From Candidatus Treponema caballi (lineage in GTDB: Bacteria; Spirochaetota; Spirochaetia; Treponematales; Treponemataceae), in NCBI GenBank assembly GCA_018066285.1, contig JAGHRS010000016.1, positions 1 through 57,474 of the forward strand: DNA of 57,474 bases, given 5' to 3'. The stretch's first letter is position 1; every line of letters begins with the position of its first letter. The position numbers were made by a program, and so were the translations under genes. The notes under the pieces were generated by a model. The model was given only the letters and a program-made list of their open reading frames with translations, had not been told where the DNA came from and did no database searches. Below are positions 44,533 through 55,341 of this stretch, piece after piece.

Positions 44533-47478
44533 TTAGTCCAATGTCGCATAGAATGTCGCCGTATAGGCAGCATCTTTATAATTAAAGAACATTATCAATT
44601 CGTATTCTTCCGGATATGCCTGGGCATTAAAGTTTATAGACATTCCGTCCGTATCTACAGTCCATACTGTGCCTTTCTGGAGCTGTTCACCGCCGCACCA
44701 GACTTCGAAGTCAGCATACTCCAGTTGGTCATTGCCTATTTCTTCGTTACCTTTCAAAATGGTGAATGTGAATGTTTTTGAAGATGGCACGCAACTGACA
44801 GTTAAGCCGGCGTTAAGGCCGTTGACTTCTATGGTTCCGCTTAATCCTTGTTTGAGAAGTTTACCGGTGTCTGTTATGATATATGAATTCTGAGTATCGT
44901 AGATGCTGAATTTTCCGGAAGCCGAAGAAACAGCAGAACCGGTGAACAGGTTTGTCGGGACCTTGCCAAAATACTCAAAGTACAGAGGAATAGCGTTAAT
45001 GTTGCTGACAGCAAAACCGCTTTCAAGCTTGATTGAAGCTTCGCCTGATGCAGTATCGCCTGTTAAAATTTCGACAGTCTGTTTTGCGTTATCTGGAATA
45101 TCACTAGCGGTGGTGAATTTATTGGTTCCACTAAAGATAAGTTCTTTATCAAAGGCGATGGCATTGTACTGTACGTCAGCCTTATTGTCTGAGAATGTAC
45201 AGCCTGAAATGGTGGCTTTGTTTGTTGTGTAGATGGCACCACCGTGGTTTCCTGCTGCGTTTCCAGTGAATGTACAGTCTGTTACAGTAAGCTCACCTTT
45301 ATTATAAATGGCTCCACCGTAAGCATAATCTCCGACTGTTGCCTTACCACCGGTGAAGGTACAGCCGAAGCAGGTAACTTTTGCATTGTCATTATAAATA
45401 AATACGCCTGAACTTGTTCCAGTAACGGCTGTCATCTTGAATACAATGTTATTTATTCTTACTTCAGGGTCTGACTCTATCTTAAGCCTTGTACTGTCTA
45501 ATGCTGGACAATTACCCTCGCCATAAGTGCCGATGGTGAGATTTTTGCTTATGGTAATTGTTTCCATGTTTCCGGTGCAGAACGTCTGGTCACGTGCCAG
45601 AAAGATTGCTCCGCCTTCCGAAACCATTTCTACAGCTTTTGCAAGCGTCTTGTACGGTTTGCTCTTTTTACCGGTACCAGTTTCATCATTTCCGGTGGTA
45701 TTGTTGACGTAAATGTCTGTACTGACGGAGCCTGCTTCACCAATGGACGCTTCTGAATCTCCAAGAGTAACAGGATAGCCTGCATCACTGAAGAATACGT
45801 CGTCTTTCGGCTTTGTTGAATATGTTGCAAATGGAATTAAGGCATCTCCTTCATCCCATGCTGTTGCTGTTGTTACGCCGATTATACTGCCGCTTGTGAG
45901 TGTGCCAACGTTTATTTTCATGCCTGCCGGAAGTTTGACGTTGCTTATGGCACCGCTTGTTCCGTTTCCTGTAATGTCGGTAAAACCTGAAACGGTAAGT
46001 GAGCCGCCGGAAACGTTGATTCCAGCTGTCTGGAAGCCGGTAATCTGGCAGTTTTCAAGGGTCAGGTTGCCGTTTACCAGCTCAATGCCTGTTGCATTGG
46101 TTGCGCCGCTGCCTGAAAGGGTGAGACCCCTCAGAGTGACTGTTGGACCAGTATCAGCTTTATTGGTGCTTAACCCAAAAATAGGTGAAACTGATGAGCC
46201 TGATGTAAGTATTGTTGCGGTTCCTTTTCCATCACCTACCGTGTTTTTCCAGCATTCAATTTCAACTGTTACATTGTCTATGAATGCGTAAGTTGCTCCG
46301 CTTACCCGTTTTGGATATGTGCTGCTGAATGTTTCCTGATAGCCGTTTTTAATATGAATATATACCGGTTTACCGCTGTTGCTTCCGCCTGTTATGCAGA
46401 ACATGGCTTCATTCAGTGTTTTGAATGGCTTGTCATAGGTTCCGTTGCCAGACTGTGCTACACCACTGTCAACGTAGAAAACAGTCTGGATATTCATCAT
46501 TGATGTTGTAGAATCGACAGATAATACTCCATTTTGACCAATGGGAAGATTACCATTATTAACCCAGGTGTCAGTCGTCATGTTTTTATATACATTAATT
46601 GTCTGTGTCGTAAAAAATGTGCGCATTGTTCCTACACGATATTCTTCAGAATCGTTATAGGGAGAGACGGCTGGTGTTTGTTCCCGCTGGTTTGCAATCG
46701 CCGATAACCTGGAAAATACTTCAAATGATACTGCATAGGCACCTGCAGGAATGTCGCTGGCGGCAAGGGTGTAGGCCGTTATTGCATTGTTGCCGGAACC
46801 TGTAGTTTCCCCGGCAGTAAATGTCAGTGTATTGCTTGAAATGGCTTTGCCTGTTTTAAGGTCTGTTATTTTTGTAATTGCGGGTTCTGCCCCAACCATG
46901 ATGCTGAGTGGCAGGCTGACATTGCCTGTTCCGGAATCAGTGACTGGGTTCAGGGTAAAGTCGTGCACGTAAACAGGTGCTGTTGCTGTCAGTTTTACAT
47001 TGGATACACTGTCGCTCAGAAGCGGTTTTTTTGATGAATCATTAGTCTTAATGATGGACACCGTTATGGTGTAGGCATGATTCAGTTCAAGCGGCAGTGA
47101 AAAAACGCCTGTGTCCTGATTTATGTTGAAAAGAGCAGGGGAATTAATACTGTCAACAACTTTATTTGGTGTTACAGAAGTATCATTTACCTCTACATAA
47201 TAAGCTGTTTCTGTTGGAGCTGACGGAAAAGCCGTTCGTGCCGCATTGCCCGAAGTTCCTTTCCTGGTGAATGTATCAGCTATTTCTTTTGGGAACGCGC
47301 CTGAAATACCGATGTTTCCTGTAAAGGTAACGGTACCTGAGCCGTTACTTGTTGCGGCAGTGTCCGTGGTTTCCGGTGCCGGTGTAATGCCTGGCAGTGT
47401 TTTCTGGAAAAGGTTTCCGCAGGATGTGAGAAAGATGCAGAGTGTCAGAATGATTACCGGTAAAACGAATCTTTTCAT
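44533..47478 (-). CDS. Giant Pmp-like beta-helix lipoprotein 2
   Basis: A 981-residue paralogue of lipoprotein 1. Signal ends IFLTSC (Cys 20), and CGNL follows in both. N-terminal domain (GTVTFTGNIGISGAFP, AARTAFPSAP), then beta-helix with GGAIYNKGELTVTDCTFTGN and GGAIYTTNKATISGCTFSDN. The C-terminal 100 residues form a separate domain (GTIEVNGLNAGLTVSCVPS) ending in a predicted beta-sandwich. ATG 47478 is preferred, eight bases after GGAG; ATG 47484 overlaps the previous stop as TAATG. Stop lies 13 bp before lipoprotein 1. Confidence 0.8.
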   Translation of the reverse strand: MKRFVLPVIILTLCIFLTSCGNLFQKTLPGITPAPETTDTAATSNGSGTVTFTGNIGISGAFPKEIADTFTRKGTSGNAARTAFPSAPTETAYYVEVNDTSVTPNKVVDSINSPALFNINQDTGVFSLPLELNHAYTITVSIIKTNDSSKKPLLSDSVSNVKLTATAPVYVHDFTLNPVTDSGTGNVSLPLSIMVGAEPAITKITDLKTGKAISSNTLTFTAGETTGSGNNAITAYTLAASDIPAGAYAVSFEVFSRLSAIANQREQTPAVSPYNDSEEYRVGTMRTFFTTQTINVYKNMTTDTWVNNGNLPIGQNGVLSVDSTTSMMNIQTVFYVDSGVAQSGNGTYDKPFKTLNEAMFCITGGSNSGKPVYIHIKNGYQETFSSTYPKRVSGATYAFIDNVTVEIECWKNTVGDGKGTATILTSGSSVSPIFGLSTNKADTGPTVTLRGLTLSGSGATNATGIELVNGNLTLENCQITGFQTAGINVSGGSLTVSGFTDITGNGTSGAISNVKLPAGMKINVGTLTSGSIIGVTTATAWDEGDALIPFATYSTKPKDDVFFSDAGYPVTLGDSEASIGEAGSVSTDIYVNNTTGNDETGTGKKSKPYKTLAKAVEMVSEGGAIFLARDQTFCTGNMETITISKNLTIGTYGEGNCPALDSTRLKIESDPEVRINNIVFKMTAVTGTSSGVFIYNDNAKVTCFGCTFTGGKATVGDYAYGGAIYNKGELTVTDCTFTGNAAGNHGGAIYTTNKATISGCTFSDNKADVQYNAIAFDKELIFSGTNKFTTASDIPDNAKQTVEILTGDTASGEASIKLESGFAVSNINAIPLYFEYFGKVPTNLFTGSAVSSASGKFSIYDTQNSYIITDTGKLLKQGLSGTIEVNGLNAGLTVSCVPSSKTFTFTILKGNEEIGNDQLEYADFEVWCGGEQLQKGTVWTVDTDGMSINFNAQAYPEEYELIMFFNYKDAAYTATFYATLD

Positions 47479-47483
47479 AGCCA

Positions 47484-50400
47484 TTACTCCTCGTCCTCGA
47501 AGACTATCTTTGTTCCGTCAGCGCTGACTTTCCACTTTTTGTAAGTACCACGTTCATCTGCAGGCTGGCTTGTAATCCAGCTGTTCAAGCGGCTGACAAT
47601 GTCTGAAAGTGTAGTTTCTGCATGGATTTCAGCCGCATATGAAGATGCTAAATACAGCGTTTCGTTGTCATTGTTGTTACTGAAGGTACCTGAACCAGAG
47701 TTCTGAAGGTATATGACGTTTTTAAGTGTATTAATACGTCTTATGTCAGAACCATAAATTTCACTGCTTGGGCCATTGAAATTTGTAATGGTTCCTATAT
47801 TGGCAGCATTGTTAAAATTAAGTTTGTAATTGGAAATACTATCAACATATCCCATTAATCCACCTGAAGTTCCGTTATCAGTGGAAACAGTGACATCGCC
47901 ATTGTTAACACAGTTAATGATGGAAACGGTATTTTCAGTGGAACTCGCATTTTTAGATCCTCCAATACCACCGGCATATTGTGTACCGGAAAGAGAAGCA
48001 TTGTTGATGCAGTTTTTGATTGTGCAAGAAACAGGGAATCCTACAATACCCCCTGCATATGTTGCTCCTGATATGGTGACATTATTGATACAATTCTCAA
48101 TTGTGCCAGAACTCAGGTGTCCTACAATGCCACCAATATACTTTCTGTCCCCTGAAGTAGTAATACTTCCGGTGACTGTAACGTTTTTAATGGTTCCACC
48201 GTAAACATCTCCAAATAAGCCATAATAGGTAGCATCTGTCGTCTGGGAATTAATGTTTACCGTGTGTCCCTGACCGTCAAAGGTACCTTGGAATTTGGTG
48301 CTGCTACCTATCGCCCTATATGTGCCGGTTATGGTTACATCGCTGTCAAGCAGAATGGTAACGTTTTCAAGTGATGAGCCCCCGTTTACCCATGTGGCAA
48401 GCTGTGCCAGATCACTTTGTGATGCTGCTGTAACAGTACCGCCTGTTGGAGCTGCTGTCAATGAAGCTACGGAAGGCGGCGGGGTAATTGCAATGGAGTC
48501 TGAATAGTGTCTGCCGTTGTAGACAATATCTATATACAGCGTGTATGTATTTCTTGGCAGTGCCTGCTTCAGGGTAAGCGTGTTGCTGCTGACTGAGTAC
48601 CAGCTTGTTGGAATTGTTTCGCCGTTTTCAGTCAGTTCGAGATGCCAGCTTGTTACATCGTTTGTAATATCAACCGGCTCTGCGCCATCAAGGCTTGCAG
48701 ATACGGTAATCTGCTTTTCAACGCCAGGTATGTAGTTATCTGATGAAACGCTAATGGTGACATCTTCAGTAAAATGATAGCCGCCTGTTCCGCTGTTTAC
48801 TGCGAGAACCGGTGTGCCTGAGTCGTCTGTCTTAATGCCGCAGCCTGCATCACTGGTGAAGACGCTTGCCGGACTGCCGTAAGAAGCCTGCCAGCCGTCA
48901 ACGAACGGAATCAGCTCACCGACTGCGGGCTGGTTTGCTGTCGTGACGCCGATACTGCTTCCTGAAAGGTCGCCGGTAACGGTGATATTTGCACGTGTTA
49001 CAACACCTGAATTATTGGTTGATTCGACAAGGTAAAGATTCTTTGGATTATTGGAAGCGTCCGTATTGTTAGTAATTGTCGCACCTGCAATTTCTATTTT
49101 TGCCCATGCACCTACTGATACACCATAGCCTTTGTTATTTGAAATGATGACGTTTTTAGATTGTATGATTAATCCAAGAGATTCATTAACGCCACCATCT
49201 GAATTATTCTGAATCTTTGTATTTCCTGCAAGAATAAGTTTTTCATAGGAACTTCCCTGAGCTGCATAGGAATGATTTATTCCTGTCTTCTCATTGTCGC
49301 TGATAGTACAATCAGTTATGGTTACTGTAGAGGTACTTGTATCTGATAAGCTGCTATTTCCACCATAGAAATAGATTCCATATCCATAAGACCCCGTCAT
49401 GTGTGTGATGTCACAATTGGTAATTGTTACATGTAGCTTTTCATTGTTATTATCTGGATTACCTGGGACCGAGATTGTCTGGAAGTAAAGTCCTGCATAC
49501 TTGCCGGATTCCTTGCTGTATCCATTAGTGAATGTAAGGTTTTTAAGAGAAAGGGTAGCTGTGTTATTGGCGACGGCACTCCATGAAAGAAGTCCGCCAC
49601 TCGAACCTGCATCAATCGTTCTTCTTGAAGTTCCGCTCAGTGGACTGCCGCTTTCATCAACACCCTGAATGGTCAGTTTTCCAGAGAAACTCGTACTGCT
49701 GTCAATTTTGTTGTTTATCAGATAGGAGCTGCTGAACACATCATCGCTTCCTGTTACGTTGTAGTCTTCCAGTACATCAATATAGAAGCCGTCTGGAAGT
49801 GTCCGGTCAAATGTTTCCTTCAAATTACTCTGATATTTATCTATTTCTTCCATACATTTCTTGAAAGAATAGTATGGATAAAGAAGAGTTCCATCGTTAT
49901 CGTCATCTGTGCCATCAGAAGAGTGTGCCACAAAGAAGTGGTTGCTGCGGATAACTTTGAAGATGTCTTTTGTTGATGTTTCATCACTGGTAAGGCAACC
50001 TGTGCGTTTTGAACGTACGGTTATCGTATAATATGTATTGTTTTCTGCGTTCGGAGGTAATTGAATGGTTCCGCTTGTATCCTCTTTCCATTCAGGAATA
50101 TTGTCTGGAGATAAGAGGTTCCCTTCTTCATCAACCTCTTGTACGATATATTCATACGAGGCATCTGCTACCGGCTTTCCTTCTGTAGTTGCCGTTGCTG
50201 CCTTGATGTTGATTGTCAGTGAGTTGTCCAAGCCGGCAATATAGAAGTTGTCAAATACTGGAGAAGATGGAATTGTAATTGTTGCCGGATTAAGCTTGTC
50301 AGCTTTGTTTGAAACTGTGCTTTCAGACTTCAGTCCTGCCTTATCGGTAATGGTAAGAGTATAGAGCATTTCAGTATCTGAACGCGTGTCGCCTGTTATG

Positions 50401-51257
50401 TAGTAGAACGTGTCAAAAGGTGGATTTGCGGTAAGACCCATCGGCTCAAACTTGTCAACGCTGCCTTCTTCAAGCGGATAAAAATCAATGCCGTAAGGAA
50501 GCTCATCTGTAGGAGCCGGATTTACCAGAAGCTTACCAGTGTTTCCTCCATACGGTGTCAGCTTCAGGCCGTCTTGAGAACCGAAATTGTAGTCTATTTT
50601 CCAGGTACTGTTGTTAATCTTTATGGTATCAAAGTCACCGTTACGGTCACTGCGTGGAATCTCAAAACAGAGGATATACCGGGCAGAATCAGCTTTTTCA
50701 CCAGCCGGGTCCTGGTCAAGCTGCATCATGTAGGTAGCAACAGGATCCGGTGGCGTATTTGCGCTGAGTGTCAGTTCAAGGGAGCCGAACTCACGGTGAG
50801 TCTCCTTGTCATATGCCTTGAGCGTTCCAGAGATATCCTTTGAGCTCAATTCGCTGTCAATGAAAGCATTCCTGTCAATCTGGTCAAGGAAGGCTGACGG
50901 GAAAATCATGCTGTATGTGGAATAGTCATCTGATACCGGTATGAACTGAATGGGGTCTGTTTGCTGGTATTGGACAGAATACAGCAGCTGAATGGATGCT
51001 ATATGGAACGTGTATTCAAAAACAATCTCATACTTCATGGGGTTTCTGAGATAGAGAATGATTGGTGTTGCTGGATTGGTAACGCATGCCGTCTGAGATG
51101 CATCGCGGGGATAGACATCCGGAATTACAAACACCTCAAGATTAGCGTTCTCTGTGTATTCGGTAATGTAGTCTGAAAGTGAACCGCCAAGCAGGTCACA
51201 GGACGCCAGGAGAAGGATTAAAAAAACACATAAAAAACAAGAAAAACGTTTTTTCAT
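47484..51257 (-). CDS. Giant beta-helix/GLUG lipoprotein 3
   Basis: A 1257-residue predicted lipoprotein with signal ending LLLASC (Cys 20). Residues 60-450 appear to be several immunoglobulin-like beta domains. Residues 470-830 form a beta-helix opening with FVAHSSDGTDDDNDGTLLYPYYSF, a variant of the opener in the two paralogues (only its first part is quoted here as a motif). Near residue 1000-1130 come GLUG-type repeats (GGIVGHLSSGTIENCIN, GGIVGFPVSCTIKNCIN), known from surface and adhesin proteins. ATG 51257 follows a GGGGG run. First gene of the three-lipoprotein group, 75 bp after the outer-membrane protein. Confidence 0.78.
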   Translation of the reverse strand: MKKRFSCFLCVFLILLLASCDLLGGSLSDYITEYTENANLEVFVIPDVYPRDASQTACVTNPATPIILYLRNPMKYEIVFEYTFHIASIQLLYSVQYQQTDPIQFIPVSDDYSTYSMIFPSAFLDQIDRNAFIDSELSSKDISGTLKAYDKETHREFGSLELTLSANTPPDPVATYMMQLDQDPAGEKADSARYILCFEIPRSDRNGDFDTIKINNSTWKIDYNFGSQDGLKLTPYGGNTGKLLVNPAPTDELPYGIDFYPLEEGSVDKFEPMGLTANPPFDTFYYITGDTRSDTEMLYTLTITDKAGLKSESTVSNKADKLNPATITIPSSPVFDNFYIAGLDNSLTINIKAATATTEGKPVADASYEYIVQEVDEEGNLLSPDNIPEWKEDTSGTIQLPPNAENNTYYTITVRSKRTGCLTSDETSTKDIFKVIRSNHFFVAHSSDGTDDDNDGTLLYPYYSFKKCMEEIDKYQSNLKETFDRTLPDGFYIDVLEDYNVTGSDDVFSSSYLINNKIDSSTSFSGKLTIQGVDESGSPLSGTSRRTIDAGSSGGLLSWSAVANNTATLSLKNLTFTNGYSKESGKYAGLYFQTISVPGNPDNNNEKLHVTITNCDITHMTGSYGYGIYFYGGNSSLSDTSTSTVTITDCTISDNEKTGINHSYAAQGSSYEKLILAGNTKIQNNSDGGVNESLGLIIQSKNVIISNNKGYGVSVGAWAKIEIAGATITNNTDASNNPKNLYLVESTNNSGVVTRANITVTGDLSGSSIGVTTANQPAVGELIPFVDGWQASYGSPASVFTSDAGCGIKTDDSGTPVLAVNSGTGGYHFTEDVTISVSSDNYIPGVEKQITVSASLDGAEPVDITNDVTSWHLELTENGETIPTSWYSVSSNTLTLKQALPRNTYTLYIDIVYNGRHYSDSIAITPPPSVASLTAAPTGGTVTAASQSDLAQLATWVNGGSSLENVTILLDSDVTITGTYRAIGSSTKFQGTFDGQGHTVNINSQTTDATYYGLFGDVYGGTIKNVTVTGSITTSGDRKYIGGIVGHLSSGTIENCINNVTISGATYAGGIVGFPVSCTIKNCINNASLSGTQYAGGIGGSKNASSTENTVSIINCVNNGDVTVSTDNGTSGGLMGYVDSISNYKLNFNNAANIGTITNFNGPSSEIYGSDIRRINTLKNVIYLQNSGSGTFSNNNDNETLYLASSYAAEIHAETTLSDIVSRLNSWITSQPADERGTYKKWKVSADGTKIVFEDEE

Positions 51258-51332
51258 GAAAAAACCCCCATTCTGAAATTTACTATAGCTCAGGGATTGC
51301 AATATTTCCATTTTTTGACAAAAAAACTTTTA

Positions 51333-52535
51333 TCAGAATTGCCATCCTATCATAACTGTCGGGACAAGATTGCCCATATTCATATCGATGCTTGGCGTAA
51401 TGGTTACGTCAAGGTTCAGTTCCACATACAGCCGCTTTGTCAGGTAATACTGGGCAGAGCCGCCGAACTGTGCACTCAGGTACAGGATGTTGAACGGCTC
51501 CGTGTTGATGTCGTGCGGGAAGTGGAAGGTAATATCATTGAGCAGGACGAGACCGGCTCCCACGTGGCCTTCAAAAATGGCCCTGAGGTTGTTGTTCTTC
51601 TTCTGGTTGCGGATAGGATACTGGTAGATGATGTCGAAGTAGCCTGCAATGTAGTTTCCTGAAAGTTCGTATCCGGTTTCAACCGGCTTCATTTCAAGAT
51701 CGTTCATCAGGCTGTAGGTTGCGTTAAGCCCGAATCCCAGGTATCCCCAGCCTTTCTTGATTGGCATGACGGAAATCTTTGCGCCGGCTCCGAACGGGAA
51801 CATGGTTTCACCAAAGTAGTTTTTGAAGTTACTGTCAAACAGGTTTAACACACAAGCGTAACCGACGGCAACATCAAGGTCCCATGCCTTTCTGTACTTT
51901 ACGGTGATTGGCGTGAATGTCGTTGAAAGACCGCCTTCGTTTTCTATGGTGAGTGTGTATACGCCCGGAAGCAGCAGTTCAGGATCTGTATACAGCTTGA
52001 GTTCGCGGAATTTGTCATCTGAGCCCAGATTTTCCACATCAAACGCAATGCCTTCTTCGTTCCAGAGCGTGAGTTTTGAGCTTCCGAGCAATCCCTTTCC
52101 AGAAAGAGTCAGTTCTCCATCCTTATCTTCAAGATACACGGTGGGTGAGCTTACGCTGTCAACTTTAGGCTGATATACTTTGTTGATTTCAAGAGGAATC
52201 CACTCTGATTCAAGTTCAGGCTTTCCAAGAAGGTTGAAAACGACAATCTTGTACTGGTATATGCCTGAATCAAGCGGAATCTCAATGTGGTTATCCTTTG
52301 TCTCAATGCACTCTGTTTCAGTCCATAATCCGGTAGCAGCATCCTTCATTTCAAGATGGAATTCAAACTTCTGGATGTAGTCAATCTGCTGCCATTCAAA
52401 GCGCTGGACGTATTCTTTTCCCTCATCGGTTTCTACTACATAACAGGCGTCGTTGCTGAATGCCTGCGCAAAGAGGGAAGTGCTCATTATGAGTGCCATA
52501 ATCAATATGGCGGGTATTTTTCGTTTACAAGCCAT
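51333..52535 (-). CDS. Outer-membrane beta-barrel protein with IPT-like domain
   Basis: A 400-residue exported protein: signal peptide (residues 1-27, cut near LFAQA), a beta-rich region that includes an IPT/TIG-like segment (PTVYLEDKDGELTLSGKGLL, about 130-230), and a C-terminal barrel of about 180 residues with alternating strands ending in MIGWQF, a terminal Phe typical of BAM substrates. Start is uncertain: ATG 52535 lies inside the end of the FecR gene (11-bp overlap) and has no good Shine-Dalgarno site, which suggests translational coupling. Function unknown; it probably connects to the FecR protein in the same operon. Confidence 0.72.
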   Translation of the reverse strand: MACKRKIPAILIMALIMSTSLFAQAFSNDACYVVETDEGKEYVQRFEWQQIDYIQKFEFHLEMKDAATGLWTETECIETKDNHIEIPLDSGIYQYKIVVFNLLGKPELESEWIPLEINKVYQPKVDSVSSPTVYLEDKDGELTLSGKGLLGSSKLTLWNEEGIAFDVENLGSDDKFRELKLYTDPELLLPGVYTLTIENEGGLSTTFTPITVKYRKAWDLDVAVGYACVLNLFDSNFKNYFGETMFPFGAGAKISVMPIKKGWGYLGFGLNATYSLMNDLEMKPVETGYELSGNYIAGYFDIIYQYPIRNQKKNNNLRAIFEGHVGAGLVLLNDITFHFPHDINTEPFNILYLSAQFGGSAQYYLTKRLYVELNLDVTITPSIDMNMGNLVPTVMIGWQF

Positions 52536-55341
52536 ATCGTTTACCAAAATCCTTTATCTGAGGTATTGAAAGAGCCGGAAGCTCAATGCTGAATGTTGCG
52601 GAAACTGCAGTTCCGGAAAGCACTTTTTCTTTGTCTGTCAGTTTCGTCCCCTTAAGGCGTCTGACAGCCTGCACAGACCAGGTGAATGTTCCGTTTTCAA
52701 GAACTGAAAGGTCTTCAAGCACGTATTCTGCGCTGCCTGCTTCCAGCGTCTCTTTTTTAAGCGTCTTGCCCGAAGCATCAGAAAGCGTGAAGACATATTC
52801 TGTAGCGTCCGGCACAGGCTCCCATGCAAAGCTGATGTTGCTGTTGGCTGAAAGGTAACTGGCGCCGAACACTTCTGTGTCATCCGGCTGTGCGAGCGTG
52901 GTTGAGGCGAGCTTTGGCAGGGAAGTTACAGTGAAGCCGCGTCCTGATTCAGGTGAAATGCTGTATTCGCCTGATTTTGTGACAGTCGTCGCCTCAATTT
53001 CCCACCAGTAAGAGCCCGCTTCAAGCTGCGGCAGCTGAATGCCGGAGCGTGCGTTTGTCCAGCTCTTTATTTCTGTCTTTGTATCCTGTGAAAGCCTGTA
53101 GAGCTTTACAGTACATGTCTTTGCAGTGTCTTTTGATGTCCAGGTCAGTAAGGATGGTGATGTCCATGCCCTGACTCCGTCATACACGGCGCCGTCTCCC
53201 GGGCTCTGGATTGTGACCGGATGCAGCTGCCGTACGGTGAAGGTGCTGCGTGTCACTGTTCCTGATGAGCGGGAAGCTACTGCTGATTCATTGCGGAATG
53301 CCTGAACACTCCATCCGTAGTCTCCTGCTTCCAGATTCATTATGTCTATAGGAAGGCTTCCAATAGAACCGTCTTTTGAAATGATGAAGTTCTGGTCAAT
53401 GACGTATTCGGAAGGCTTGTCATTCTTGTAGATTCTGACCTGATAATAGTCAGCTTCTTCAACCAGATTCCAGCGCAGTTCGTTGTCCGCCTCCAGAGAC
53501 TTGACCAGTTCGCCGTTCTTCTCCGGATACGAGATGACTGGCGCTGGCATGACAGGTTCTACGATGAACGTCTTTGGCTGTGTTGAAATGACGGCAGAAC
53601 CGGCTTTTGCAGAGATGCGCCAGTAATAGGTGCCTGCTGCGAGCATCTTGCCTGGAACGGTCGTGTCCGTCGTCTCTGTTTTGAGCACGATGTTGCGGAA
53701 TGCGCTGTCAGATGCAACTTCAAGCGTAGTCGGGTTAGGAACATTCGTCTTCCAGGTGAATGACATCTCGCTTGTGCGTGCTGTAGCAATGCGGTAGTTG
53801 TCTGCTGGAGAAAGAGTCTTCTGCTCAATGTCTGCATCAATGGCGTAGAAGCTGTTCTTTGCTGATGCTTTTGAGTTGCCCTCTTCATCATTGATGGTGA
53901 CCTGCCAGGTGTAGTTACCGTTAGGAATTGCATCCACGGCAGTATTGATAGAGCAGTAGTTGCCTGAAACTGTCTTTGTTATGAAAGGCGATGAAGCGTT
54001 CTCCTTGAAGATGGCAAGGTCATAGCTTAATGCTTCTGCATCGTTTTTCCATGAGAAGGTGATTGATTTGTTGGTTACAGAGCCGTCTGCCTGCGTGATG
54101 CGTGTGCAGACGATACCGTCATCTTCCGGTCCGAGAAGGACAGGCGCGTTCAGCTCAGCACTTCTGGTAATGTAGAAATATGATTTGACTGAACTGTTTG
54201 CATAACCGATGTCATCGAACGTGTAGTACGGTGTGACTGTCCAATACCAGGTTCCTTCTCCCAGTGTGTTGATGACTGTTGATGTTGTCGTAAAGCGCTG
54301 TGAGAACACAGGGTTCCTCATGTTCGGATTGTCTGCAATATCAATCCGGTAAGCTGTGGCACGTTCTGATTCAGACCATGAAAGGCGGACCTGCGGCAGC
54401 TTTGTCCTGAACAGTGTCTCGTTTCCGGCCCGCGGCGCAATGAGTGTCGGGGTAGGTGAGTAGAGGACAGTCACTTTTCCCGTGGCAACTTCAGGTTCTT
54501 CATTTTCTGAAAGCGGAACGGTCGTCATGCGCCACCAGTGAGCTCCTTCTGAAAAGGAGAGCTGTGCGGTGCTTGTATTGTTGTATGTTGCGCTTGTTGT
54601 AATTGAATCAAAGTTCTTGTTTTCTGACGTTTCAAGGATGACCGTACGTCCTGCGCTTTCCCAGCTGAATGCAATCTTGCCTCCGTCAGGTGTGAACGTC
54701 ATGGTACGGTAATTGTCTTCCGGATAGTTGACTGAAAGGAAGTGCTCTTCAATGGTTCCTGTTGAGCTGATTTCAGTTACCTTTCCTGCTTCAAGGTCAA
54801 TGGTACCGTTGTCGCCGGTAAAGCTTGCAGCACCGTCCTTGACGGCAATCTTGAGCGGACCGCTTTCCTCACTGCCACCTGCAGCGGCGACAGATGCGTT
54901 TGCGGCAACTTCGACGACTGAACTTCCCGAGCGGATCTTCATGCTTGAGCTTTCACCAGTCCTGACGCTGATTGATCCGGAAGTGAAGTCGACTTCTGCG
55001 CCGCCTTCTTCGCTCAGATTAACGCGGATCATGGTGTTTGACTGCAGTTCCATGATGTTGCCGTCTACGAAACTGATTGTAGCTTCCGACTGTTCTGCAG
55101 TACGGATGGTGTCTCCCTCATAAACGGGAGAATCCTGCTGAAGACGATCCCAAAGCAGGTCGTCTATGAACTTACGCTGAGCGGTCTTATATTTGAAACT
55201 GATGGTCGCTATCGGCTCTTCATCTTTTACCAGCGTTCTGTTGAGCGACTGATAGAACTGCCATATGCTGAAAATTGAACAGCAGACGCAGATAAAGATG
55301 AAGATGACTTCAAACGGCCGTAATCTTGTTCTCTTCTGCAT
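52525..55341 (-). CDS. FecR-domain protein with fibronectin-like repeats
   Basis: A 938-residue protein anchored by one N-terminal membrane segment (residues 10-30). A FecR domain follows (about 60-190: VYEGDTIRTAEQSEATISF, MIRVNLSEEG, VRTGESSSM), then six or more beta-sandwich repeats of about 90 residues carrying W/Y-rich strands such as GTWYWTVTPYY and AGTYYWRISAK. Located in the periplasm. FecR normally relays signals from an outer-membrane receptor to a sigma factor; here no sigma factor is present and its partners are the adenylate cyclase (genes overlap by 32 bp) and the outer-membrane protein. Confidence 0.8.
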   Translation of the reverse strand: MQKRTRLRPFEVIFIFICVCCSIFSIWQFYQSLNRTLVKDEEPIATISFKYKTAQRKFIDDLLWDRLQQDSPVYEGDTIRTAEQSEATISFVDGNIMELQSNTMIRVNLSEEGGAEVDFTSGSISVRTGESSSMKIRSGSSVVEVAANASVAAAGGSEESGPLKIAVKDGAASFTGDNGTIDLEAGKVTEISSTGTIEEHFLSVNYPEDNYRTMTFTPDGGKIAFSWESAGRTVILETSENKNFDSITTSATYNNTSTAQLSFSEGAHWWRMTTVPLSENEEPEVATGKVTVLYSPTPTLIAPRAGNETLFRTKLPQVRLSWSESERATAYRIDIADNPNMRNPVFSQRFTTTSTVINTLGEGTWYWTVTPYYTFDDIGYANSSVKSYFYITRSAELNAPVLLGPEDDGIVCTRITQADGSVTNKSITFSWKNDAEALSYDLAIFKENASSPFITKTVSGNYCSINTAVDAIPNGNYTWQVTINDEEGNSKASAKNSFYAIDADIEQKTLSPADNYRIATARTSEMSFTWKTNVPNPTTLEVASDSAFRNIVLKTETTDTTVPGKMLAAGTYYWRISAKAGSAVISTQPKTFIVEPVMPAPVISYPEKNGELVKSLEADNELRWNLVEEADYYQVRIYKNDKPSEYVIDQNFIISKDGSIGSLPIDIMNLEAGDYGWSVQAFRNESAVASRSSGTVTRSTFTVRQLHPVTIQSPGDGAVYDGVRAWTSPSLLTWTSKDTAKTCTVKLYRLSQDTKTEIKSWTNARSGIQLPQLEAGSYWWEIEATTVTKSGEYSISPESGRGFTVTSLPKLASTTLAQPDDTEVFGASYLSANSNISFAWEPVPDATEYVFTLSDASGKTLKKETLEAGSAEYVLEDLSVLENGTFTWSVQAVRRLKGTKLTDKEKVLSGTAVSATFSIELPALSIPQIKDFGKRYGL

